DNA of 64,000 nt from contig LODT01000029.1 in assembly GCA_001606155.1 (NCBI GenBank), positions 496,001 through 560,000 on the forward strand, given 5' to 3'. This stretch comes from Tieghemostelium lacteum (Eukaryota; Evosea; Eumycetozoa; Dictyosteliales; Raperosteliaceae). Positions 55,117-64,000 of the stretch are shown here, piece by piece; the first letter of the stretch is position 1, and every line of letters begins with the position of its first letter. The translations under genes were made by a program, and so were the position numbers. The notes under the pieces were generated by a model. That model saw only the letters and a list, made by a program, of their open reading frames with translations, ran no database searches and was not told the origin of the DNA.

Positions 55117-56309
55117 TTTTTTGTTTTAAAGAGATGTGGGTTGGATTATATTAAATTCTATATTTGATGGTAAAAAATTTCTTATTTTTTTTTACTAATT
55201 TGGGAAGAAAATTATCTGATTTTCTATTATTTTTATAAAAGTTGAGATATATTGAACTACTATTTTATACAAGTTTGGAATATGAAAAATAATTATTTAC
55301 AATTTTAAAATAAAAATTTATGTACAATGGTAGTGTAATGTGTTGAGGGAAGGGATGGATATAGAAAGTGTCTATTGTGGGGATAAAGATTGGAAAATGA
55401 ATGATGATCAATTTGTCTCTTAACGACCAAAAGCCAATAATTTCTAAATCTATTAGAGATCTAGAGGAGGGTGGATTACCACACCTGTGTTTGAACTATT
55501 GTGTTTTTTTTTTTTTTAAGTTTTAAGTATTAAAGAGTGTGCAATTGTTGCTGTGGTGTTTTTTTTTTAAAAAGGGTTTTACTCCTTTTGAAAAAAACTA
55601 TCGAAAATATATAATATATATATATATAATATTACTTGTTGGAATATATAGAAATATAATTTTAAAAAATATAATTTTTAAACTAAAACATAAATTGATT
55701 TTATACCATATAATATAACATTATATAAAAAGGGAAAGAAAAAAAAATTAATTTTTTTTAATGTGATTTAATGAAATCAACAAATTGGTTAGGATATGGC
55801 ACCACTATATAAAGACAATATCTTTTTTTTTAGTTATTTTGTTTTTCTAAAAAGAAAAAAATTTTTAAATATTAATAAAAAATTTAATGATTTGAGGATT
55901 CATTATCACTACTCACATAAACGGGAATTATTAATTAAAATGAAAAAAACAATTTGCTGTTTTATAAATTAATTTTTTTTTTTAGATATTTTAATAAATG
56001 AATTTTCGTTGGAATGACATTGAGGAAGTCTAGATTTTTTTCAAATAAAATTCTTTTTTTTGAAAATTCTAATTCTATAGTGAATAAAACAAAACAAAAC
56101 AAAAAAAAAAAAAAAAGAATGATTAAATATTGTATATAAAAAATGGAGTTATGTTTTCTTCTCATCAAAGTTAATTTGAAAATCCCCCACCACACACTGA
56201 AAAAACACTATTGATATTATAGAGGTCATTTCATAGTAAAACAAATTGAAAGAGTTGGGGTGTTTTTAGAGGTGAGTGGTAATTTAGTATATATGTATAA
56301 ATTTTATTT
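55117..56309. other. Long intergenic region (1.2 kb)
   Basis: Lies upstream of the PI4-kinase gene and downstream of COQ6. Mostly A/T, with a T run at 55505-55518 and an alternating (TA)n near 55608-55630. The part 55320-55500 is less AT-rich (GGGAAGGGATGGATATAG, AGATCTAGAGGAGGGTGG) and could hold promoter sites or an unannotated non-coding transcript. I see no convincing coding sequence or tRNA. Confidence 0.55.
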
Positions 56310-57707
56310 TTATTTGGGTGTTGTTGAAGGGGTAACACCTTTTGATACACCAATGATCAAAGATTTCAATAGGGGTATATGATTGAGGATAGACATTCCC
56401 AGATTTCTCAATACTACTATGGGTAGTGAATTATTAGTAAACATGTTAAAGAGAGTATCAATAGATGCCATCATTTTTAGATTTTCAGCTTTTCTCTGTT
56501 GTTCATATTGTTTAAGCATCATTGGGTCTGATATCGAATGTCCAGATTGCACTGAATCTTTTATAATTGCACTGAGAGATTGTACATCTTGTAAACCTAG
56601 ATTTACACCTTGTCCAGCTAATGGATGAACAATATGTGATGCATCACCTATTAATACAATACCAGGATTTTCATTTGAACTGTACTGTTGTGTGTGATCT
56701 AATCTCAATGGGAATGATGCTCTCTTTGAAACTACTTTTTCAATAGGTGGCATATAGATCTCTTGTCCAGAGAGACCTGATGGATTTAAATTAAATAAAT
56801 GATTCAGTAGACCAATTTGATCTGTATTTAGACCTTTAAGGAAAGACTGTTCAAGTACATCTTTAAATTCCTCATCTTTTAATGATAATAAATAATTGGC
56901 ATGTAGATTATTGGTGGACCAAATGATATTGGCATAGTTATTAGCCAGTGGTAGTAATGCTATAGGACCTGTAGGTAAAAATCTCTGAAATAGTGTAGTA
57001 CAAGGAGTGACTGAATCACCCAACTTAATTGTACAAACTACTGCTTTTTGATTATAGTTTCTTCCCATACTGGGTATCTTTAACTCTTTTTTAATTACTG
57101 AATTTCCACCGTCTGCACCTATAATCAATTTACCAAATACCTTCTCATCATTTGATAATTGAACATAGTTCTCTGGTAGTCCATTATCATCCTCTCTGCC
57201 TATACCCTTAACCATCGACTGCTTGATATCTATATTTTTGTAATTGGATTTAATCTTATCCAATAACGATGAGGTAACTATTCTATTTTCTATTATATAA
57301 CCCATTGAATCACTATCGTCAAAGTCAATACCAGGGAAACCGCTACTATCCCAAACTTTGACTGTATTGAATGATTGTATACGTTTTGTAGATTCCAAAT
57401 CTTCCCAAATACCAATTTGTTTGAATAGTTGTATTGAGTTATTATTAAAACTAATAGTTCTAATATCAGGTATCTCTGATAATGGATATAAAGGTTGATG
57501 TGGTGATGCCTCTATTAAAGCAACTTTTAAATGTGATGTTGATTCGTTGCTTCCTAATGTACATGCCATAGTACTACCAACTAATCCACCACCTACAATC
57601 ACAACATCATATTTATTATTACCACTACCAACATTATTTACAGTAGAATAATACCTCTGTTGTCTTTTAAAAGTATATTGAATTATATTTTTACTCAATC
57701 TGAACAT
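56310..57707 (-). CDS. coq6: Ubiquinone biosynthesis monooxygenase COQ6
   Basis: A single-exon protein of 465 residues. COQ6 is the FAD-dependent mitochondrial hydroxylase that adds the C5 oxygen in ubiquinone synthesis. Residues 1-25 (FRLSKNIIQYTFKRQQRYYS) are a basic, Ser/Tyr-rich mitochondrial presequence. The FAD-binding DVVIVGGGLVGSTMA follows (glycines 39-41 and 44). IPDIRTISFNNNSIQLFKQI is typical of UbiH/COQ6, the second FAD block is KLIIGADGGNS, and the third is IVLIGDASHIVHPLAGQGVN followed by LGLQDVQSL. Length agrees with yeast and human COQ6. Confidence 0.92.
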   Translation of the reverse strand: MFRLSKNIIQYTFKRQQRYYSTVNNVGSGNNKYDVVIVGGGLVGSTMACTLGSNESTSHLKVALIEASPHQPLYPLSEIPDIRTISFNNNSIQLFKQIGIWEDLESTKRIQSFNTVKVWDSSGFPGIDFDDSDSMGYIIENRIVTSSLLDKIKSNYKNIDIKQSMVKGIGREDDNGLPENYVQLSNDEKVFGKLIIGADGGNSVIKKELKIPSMGRNYNQKAVVCTIKLGDSVTPCTTLFQRFLPTGPIALLPLANNYANIIWSTNNLHANYLLSLKDEEFKDVLEQSFLKGLNTDQIGLLNHLFNLNPSGLSGQEIYMPPIEKVVSKRASFPLRLDHTQQYSSNENPGIVLIGDASHIVHPLAGQGVNLGLQDVQSLSAIIKDSVQSGHSISDPMMLKQYEQQRKAENLKMMASIDTLFNMFTNNSLPIVVLRNLGMSILNHIPLLKSLIIGVSKGVTPSTTPK

Positions 57708-57909
57708 TCATGTAATTGATTCAATTAAAAATTCGAATAAAAAAAATTTAAATATTAGAAATATTTAGTCAATTAAAATTATTTATAAATATTGACATTG
57801 GGATATTAGAATTAATTGTCGTGTAAATAATTGATTAATTTATTTATTTTTTTTTTTTTTTGTTTAATAAATATAAGTTTAGTTTTTTAAGGTAATATTA
57901 TTAATTCTT

Positions 57910-60900
57910 TTAGTTTTTGAGAAAACATTGATCATAGTGCTGAATTAGAAAAGTAAAGAGACCAGGAGCAATACGTAGAGATGGGGCAAAACAAGTTGTT
58001 ACATTTGCCAGACCCATTTTATTCTGATCCTGATGTTCAATAACCCTCTTGGCAAAATTTATGATGTGTTTTAATAGATAACAAGGTGGTTTTGGAAGTT
58101 GTGATAAAATGGAGATAACCTCTTTGCATTTATCTTTTTCAGAAAGACGTTGGTTGCTAATGATCTCATTGGAATAGACTCTTAGTGATTCCGATGAAAT
58201 GATAGGTTCTGGTAACTCTCTGAGGAATAGTTTAAGAATACCAGTGACAGCATGTGGGTCTCTACTGGTGTAGTCAACTGATTCACCCTTGTGAATAGAG
58301 GTTTTCAACTCTTGAATTTCTGTACTGCTTCCAGAGATTCTCAATAGACCTTCCTCATTCAAATGCATTTCAAGGAATTTCAACATTTTAGTTAGAAAAT
58401 AGGGAAGCTCAGCACCAACCGATTCCCTAGCCATTAAATCATCAATCTTTAGTCCAAATACACCTTGAAATTTAATGACACCACCAGATTCTTTTTTCCA
58501 ACTGCCTCCTGAACCTTCTTTCTTGTCAGAGATATCACCAGACTTTTGTTTCTGGTGTTTCTTTTCAAAGATTTTAGTGATTTCATTGGTTTTCTTGTCA
58601 TACCAAGGTACAGCAGTTTCCAAAAGACCCAACCAATTCTCCATTGACTTGAGATTATCAAATGCCATTAAACACCATACAGTAGTAGTGGGAATAGATG
58701 ACATTGAGTTAAATGTAGGCATAGCGGGAACTTGTGAGGAAGAAGAAGTGCCTCCAGTGGAGATACCACTGTTTATAGATTGTGAAATATTTGGATTGCT
58801 ATTACTGTTTGACAGAGTATTACCTTGTGAAGGTCCACTATCAGAACCACTATTACTACTATTATTACTATTACTATTACTGTTAGTTTGTGAAGTGACA
58901 TCATTGGAAGACTGTTCATTACTATCATCCATAATTGTCTGTTCAATTAGTGAGTTCTCATAGATAGTTGTACCTATACACAGTATATAGGCTTTCTTTT
59001 TTGAATCTTGATTAATGATTTGTGTTGATAGATTCTTACGATCGTTTATATATACAACATCAGAAGGTACAGAAGATTTTTCATTTTTGAAAAAGAACAA
59101 AAAGTTGTCTTTTAGTGTGGCTAAACCTTTCTTCTCCTGACCTTTCTTCCACACTTTACTGCCAATTTGATAATGTACATTTGTTGCTAGAGTAGGATTT
59201 AGCAGTGACTCGAATGATATCTTGTGTCTGTAAACTACATTTGCCAATTTTTTGGCACATTCGTCCTTGTTGATGAAATAATCCTCAAGACGTTTGATAT
59301 TGACATGAAGATTTTCATTTTTACGCACCAGATCAGAGGCCATTTGATTGGTTCTTTTCAGTAGCATATTAGAGTGTGCTGATATTCTGGCACCAGTTTT
59401 GTTTTGGTCTAGAATCTCTTGAATTTTTGCCTTCATGTTCTGACAGAGATCATAAAGTTTCTGTTGTTCTTGTTGAGAATCCTGCATTTGATATTTGAGG
59501 TTATTTCCAACAGTTTGGTTATGATCAATCATCAATTTGAGAATTTTAATTTGTTCCTCTTTTGGTTTTTGATCGAAACCCTCTAGAGAATGGTAGTTTT
59601 GGTATTGGAATTTCATAAGATCTACAGCAATGGGAGATATTAGAGTCATCTCTGAGATTTCCTTTTCATTCTTTTCAGAGAGTGCTAGAAGATCTAGTGA
59701 AATCAATTGTTCGGATCTTCTATTTCCAACCTCAGAGTTTACAGCCAATTGAGATTGACCTGTGGTTATCCATGCATGTTTGATGAGGTCCAATGACGAC
59801 ATTCTCTCCATTGGATTCTTTTTCAAACAACATGAGAGAAAGTTAATGAGATCACGTGAGAGTGGTACACCAGAACTTGATTGAGAAGGCATTGGAACTG
59901 GTTTATCAAAGTTTATAATTTCAACAAGAGCTTGCATAGGCTCTGTAATGTCAAAATATGGTGGTTGTCCAGTGAGACACTCTAAAATCAGACAACCTAA
60001 TCCCCATGAATCCACTTTACTATTAAATGATTTCATTGAAAGAATTTCAGGTGCCATCCAATAAGGTTGAGCTAATAGAGAGTATCTCAGTGTCGGATCA
60101 GGGTTCATACTAGAACAACCTAATGCAAAATCACTAATTTTACATTTACCACCTTTAGCCAACAACACATTATTGGCTTTCAGGTTACGATGAATAACCC
60201 CATTGGCATGTATAAAATTTAATGATTCTAATATTTGTACAACATATTTACATAATAACATCTCTGAGAAACAACCTGTTCTCTTGTAGTTGTCAAACAG
60301 TGATCCATTATCTACAAATTCCTGAACTACACCTATACCTGTTTGATCTGTTATTAAATTTATATAATTAACAATACCATCTTTTCCAATACCATTATTA
60401 TTATTATTATTGGATTTTAATGTTTTTAAAACTTGAAAATCATTCTATAAATTCAAAAAGTAGGAGTTAGTTAATAATCAAATTTGTACAAATTTTTTAG
60501 AGTTAAGATGTATATATTTACTTTTAATATATTTAAAGTTAGAGGATTTACTCTATCTTTATCAATTAGTTTAATGGATACATATTCAGAGGAATCTGGT
60601 GGTACACCTGTATATGTATTACCAAAATAACCTTGTCCAATGTGATGAAGGAGTTGATATTTTCCAATGGTTTGTGGTGATGAATCATCTACTTTACCAC
60701 TGTTTGGGAAAAGTGCTGATGACTTGTATGGTGATGTCTGATAGAGTGGTACTTTACTACTGGTAGATGGTGAGGTAAATTGTAGTGCAATACCAGGTGA
60801 TTTTGGTGGTGTACCTCCACTACTAGTAGCTGTCTTTGGTGTTGGTGATAAAAATGGTTGTTGACCACCTACTGTAATAGTAGGTGTTGATATCTCTTGT

Positions 60901-61244
60901 TGAGGTTGTGATTCCTGAGACTCAAATAACTGTGGTCCAACATTCATTCTAAAGTTTCTTCTATTCTTTTTCATAGAGTTCACTGATTGACCTTCCTTGA
61001 ATTTAGATGCTGCAGCCAATACATCTGTATTCAATAGATCATCTGTACTGTTACTAGGTGACTTATTTGGTGATTTATTGGGACTTACAAGTCCACTAGC
61101 AACTTGATCATCTTCCAACATATCATCATAAGAGGTGCTATTGTTATTTTCCAATTCACCACTGTCAGCACCTCCAAAATAGTCATCTACTTTTTGTTCA
61201 ATCTCTTGAAGTTCCTGATCATCTTCTTGTGTGTTTATATCCAT
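57910..61244 (-). CDS. Pseudokinase-PH-RhoGAP protein
   Basis: Exons, 5' to 3', 60522-61244 and 57910-60444, with a 77-bp phase-0 intron, give 1085 residues. A Ser/Pro-rich leader precedes a kinase fold: Gly-rich loop IGQGYFGNT (202-210) and Lys225 in VSIKLI. The catalytic loop reads HRNLKANN (Asn328 replaces the catalytic Asp) and the metal motif is DFA instead of DFG (346-348), then MAPEI. So it is probably a pseudokinase. A long coiled coil (about 490-640) leads to a PH-like domain (KKGLATLKDNFLFFFKNE). The C-terminal RhoGAP has the arginine finger in EGLLRISGSSTEIQELK and KLFLRELPEPII. A Rho-family GTPase off-switch steered by a non-catalytic kinase module is inferred. Confidence 0.85.
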
Positions 61245-61845
61245 CTCTGTAAACAAGTGGTCCACAATATAAAACTATCCTTTTTTTCTGATATTTTCCC
61301 CAAATTTTCCTCACAATGTTGGAGATTTTAAAAATAAAATAATATAAATTGAGAAATCTGTCTGATTTGGTAGTATACTGATAAATAATTGTACAATAAA
61401 TAACTAAACTAAAAAATTATATTTTTTATAAAAAAAAAGATGTTTGGCAAAATTATTTGAAATAAGATGAATATGGGTTTGCAAAATTTCTGTGAAATTT
61501 GCAAATTATTAGTTTTTTTACCAAATAAGTTTAGAATTTAAACTAGTATTAATGAATAAATGATCAATGAAATTAATTTATTTTAAAATATTTTTATCTT
61601 AAATAGATTTAAATTTTCAATTTATTTATTATTTTTAAATTTTAATTTATTTATAAAATTTTTTTTTTGGGATTATTTTTACATTTCTTAAATTGCGACA
61701 CAAAATCTAACTTAATGATAAAGTTTGATCAAACTTTAATCTTACATTATATATAAAATGGTATGATATAATTGAGATTATATCATTACATTTCTATATA
61801 CTTATTTATAATCCATTCTAGAAAAAGAATCACAGCCATAATAAT
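61245..61845. other. Divergent intergenic region
   Basis: 601 bp between the pseudokinase-RhoGAP gene (minus) and the arrestin-domain gene (plus). It is highly AT-rich, with a T-only patch near 61660. It probably holds both promoters. No gene or RNA recognised. Confidence 0.6.
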
Positions 61846-63822
61846 ATGGTTATATTCTCCGATGATGATGTTTATTTTTTAGATGAGATGATTTATAAAC
61901 CATCTATTGCACATAGTGGTGGTGGTGTTTTACAACAGCAGCAACAGCAACAAATTCAACCTAGTATAGATAAGAATAGTTCTAAAGATACAGGTTTGGT
62001 TACATCTTCTAATGGATTTCCTTTATCCATTTCAAATTCTTTGTTTGCATCAACAAATTCAGCTACATCTTCATCATCATCATCTAATGTAAATAATATG
62101 CATTTATCTTCACCACTAAATAGTTCACAAACATCAGATACAGGTACACTAAAGAGAAATAGTAGTAAAGATAAAGATCTTTCTCAACATGCTAACAGTA
62201 ATACAAAGAAACATTTTTGGCCTGAAGAGGAACAAAATGATTTTCATCATTTTGATATATCATTTCCTCCTTTGGGAAACCGAATATTCTACGCCGGTGA
62301 AAAAGTAGAAGTTCACCTAAAAGTTAATGTAAAAAAACTTCAATTTCTAATGGCAACTTTTGAGTGTATTTCAACAAGTCACAAAACACACAATCTAGAG
62401 AAAAAGATACTGTATTCAGAGGATATTCATTTGTATCCTACTGATAAAGATTTAGTATTAAAACAAAATCAAAGAAACTCAATGCCTCTGTTACCTATAC
62501 CCACATCACCAACCTCCTCCGTATCCAGTGTCAGTAGTGGAAGTAGTAGTATTCACAGTGGAAGTACTCAAGCCACTATCAACAGTAACAGTAACAATAG
62601 TGGTAGCACTGCTGGGAATATGAGTAGTCTAAAATCACCTCTTAGTAGAGAGACTGTCATTCCCATAGACTTAAATCTTTTAAATTTGAATAGTAATAGC
62701 AATGGAAATAGTGGCACCACTACTAAAGGACCCAAATCACAAAATAGTAATACTCAAATGAGAAAGTCAATATCAGCAGGTGACTACTACTCTACGATGG
62801 CAGGATACGAAAGTTCATTTGGCAGTGGTAGTGGATATGCATTCGATGATGATGAATGTTCATATTTGGAACCGTTGCCAGAGTTTGAGGAGAATAGTAT
62901 ATATCAACCACCTGTTGTTCACTCTTGTTCAGAACATCAGGTAATCACCAATAGAAAACATAAATTTATATTTAGATTCTCAATACCCACCAACTCCATA
63001 CCCTCTTTTGCCATGCATAAGGATATGAAAAATGGTGTTTTTTATAGATTGGCAATTAAAGGTCTTGGTGAGTTACACGGTAGTAAATTTAACTCGGAGG
63101 GACCTATGATTAAAGGTATTCAAACTTATGTACCTCTAACAGTTAAAAGTACACATTTGTCCTATTTACCTAGAGAGTTGTTCTCTGTCGAACCTGAAAC
63201 CTTTATATACACATCTCAACAGCCACCCATTACCATAAAATCACGAATGATATTTAGGAGTTATGCAATACTAAATTCCAATATAACCATTCATCTAACT
63301 ATTGAAAACCAATCCAACTCCTTGATAAAAGGTTTTAAATTTGAATTATTTAATATTCAAAAATCATGGTTACTTAATAGTAATATTAACGCAATAGATC
63401 AAGATACCGAATCAGAGACCAACAATGTAGACAATAACAACAATAATAATAATAATAATAGTAAAAACACAGAACACTCAAGTAAAAAAGAAAAAGATAA
63501 AGAGAAAGAAAAGGAAAAAGAAAAAGATAAAAAACTTAAAGATAGTGGTGATGGTATTGATTTGGATGATGATAATATTAAATTGTGCTGTAATAGCAGT
63601 ACAGTTGTTTCACATCTTCGATTTAAATCAGCAGATAAACACATTTTGGCAAAATCAAAGTATCAGAGTACCATTAGTTTTTCAATACCTGGACATTTGA
63701 CTCCATCAATCTATTTAGCAAACCTACTCAACACCTATACTCTAAAGATTACACTTCGAAAACACTCCAATTGTTTTGTAGAATTACCAATTATATTATT
63801 ACCTGTCCATCCTCCAAATTAA
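61846..63822 (+). CDS. Arrestin domain-containing protein
   Basis: A single-exon protein of 658 residues. The N-terminal ~135 residues are Ser/Gln/Asn-rich. An arrestin-like fold begins near 135: FPPLGNRIFYAGEKVEVHLK, then VKKLQFLMATFECISTSHKT. A Ser/Asn-rich insert splits the N-lobe. It resumes with FIFRFSIPTNSIPSFAMH and FYRLAIKGLGELHGSKFNSE. The C-lobe follows (RMIFRSYAILNSNITIHLTI, then STISFSIPGHLTPSIY). A Lys/Glu/Asp-rich insert (KKEKDKEKEKEKEKD) sits in a C-lobe loop. Arrestin-fold proteins act as adaptors in receptor trafficking; partners here are unknown. A FYVE domain, seen in D. discoideum AdcA, is absent. Confidence 0.75.
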   Translation: MVIFSDDDVYFLDEMIYKPSIAHSGGGVLQQQQQQQIQPSIDKNSSKDTGLVTSSNGFPLSISNSLFASTNSATSSSSSSNVNNMHLSSPLNSSQTSDTGTLKRNSSKDKDLSQHANSNTKKHFWPEEEQNDFHHFDISFPPLGNRIFYAGEKVEVHLKVNVKKLQFLMATFECISTSHKTHNLEKKILYSEDIHLYPTDKDLVLKQNQRNSMPLLPIPTSPTSSVSSVSSGSSSIHSGSTQATINSNSNNSGSTAGNMSSLKSPLSRETVIPIDLNLLNLNSNSNGNSGTTTKGPKSQNSNTQMRKSISAGDYYSTMAGYESSFGSGSGYAFDDDECSYLEPLPEFEENSIYQPPVVHSCSEHQVITNRKHKFIFRFSIPTNSIPSFAMHKDMKNGVFYRLAIKGLGELHGSKFNSEGPMIKGIQTYVPLTVKSTHLSYLPRELFSVEPETFIYTSQQPPITIKSRMIFRSYAILNSNITIHLTIENQSNSLIKGFKFELFNIQKSWLLNSNINAIDQDTESETNNVDNNNNNNNNNSKNTEHSSKKEKDKEKEKEKEKDKKLKDSGDGIDLDDDNIKLCCNSSTVVSHLRFKSADKHILAKSKYQSTISFSIPGHLTPSIYLANLLNTYTLKITLRKHSNCFVELPIILLPVHPPN

Positions 63823-64000
63823 ACAAATCTCCCTCCTAGTATATATAATCTCTGACAAATTTGTAAATGAAACTAATAAAATATGACCCAAAACCCACTT
63901 GTAGATTTTTAAATATTTAATATTGTAATTCCAAAATTAAGATGAATTTTTTAAAATAACCCGTTTACACAGTTAAACTATGAAATTAATCAAATAATAA
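63823..64000. other. 3' flank of the arrestin gene at window edge
   Basis: AT-rich sequence after the stop codon with an AATAAA-like stretch (ACTAATAAAATATG) near 63871. No further gene begins before the window ends. Confidence 0.5.

Noticed and set aside
55962-56195. A 77-codon minus-strand frame in the spacer before COQ6
   Set aside because: Low-complexity F/L/I/K sequence from AT-rich DNA, with no splice partner.
63399-63644. Minus-strand Ser/Leu-rich frame opposite the arrestin gene
   Set aside because: Antisense of the Lys/Glu/Asn-rich insert of the arrestin-domain protein.

Overview
The window looks like dictyostelid social amoeba (Amoebozoa) nuclear DNA. Genes are closely packed with very AT-rich spacers. 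Introns are short (mostly 57-100 bp), start GTATGT or GTAAGT and end TTTATAG-like. Long Gln, Asn, Ser and Thr runs occur inside otherwise conserved proteins. FNIP-repeat, F-box/LRR-like and ankyrin families typical of dictyostelids are present. Spacers are less extremely AT-rich than I expect for D. discoideum, so a group 1-3 species is possible, but I cannot name the species.

Layout. 1-5 kb: tail of an upstream gene, an FNIP-repeat gene, a 1.6 kb spacer with a possible coding relic, and a RING/B-box gene. 4.7-6.3 kb: decayed DNA with coding relics, a palindrome, a GC-richer structured island and a tandem LINE-tail remnant. 6.4-13 kb: a short-chain dehydrogenase, a glutamine-rich Mediator subunit 8 diverging from a 74-residue small gene, and an LRR-like protein with an embedded WW domain. 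13.4-14.7 kb: a 5'-truncated LINE with long target-site duplications, inserted just upstream of a cysteine-synthase-like gene. 16-22 kb: a CCAR1/DBC1 homologue, a small conserved protein and a seven-helix membrane protein. 22-27 kb: a 1271-residue F-box/LRR-like protein and a second FNIP gene. 27-30 kb: acyl-protein thioesterase and DUS3 tRNA-dihydrouridine synthase (one apparent frameshift). 30-37.5 kb: a coiled-coil gene remnant, two ankyrin-type proteins and a protein with a nucleotidyltransferase-like signature. 37.7-42 kb: a Brahma/SNF2-type SWI/SNF ATPase. 42-50 kb: COA6, a TPR-like protein, an EGF/IPT surface protein and APC4. 50-64 kb: a coiled-coil gene with an 840-bp first intron, a BAR protein, a type II-like PI4-kinase, COQ6, a pseudokinase-PH-RhoGAP protein and an arrestin-domain protein.

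Most genes are unrelated housekeeping or signalling genes with no operon logic. Functional themes that recur are transcription and chromatin (MED8, CCAR1/DBC1, SNF2), mitochondrial function (COA6, COQ6), the cell cycle (APC4) and membrane or Rho signalling (BAR, PI4K, RhoGAP, arrestin). I saw no tRNA, rRNA or CRISPR array. Exon borders below were set by reading splice sites and checking phase by hand; they have no transcript support.
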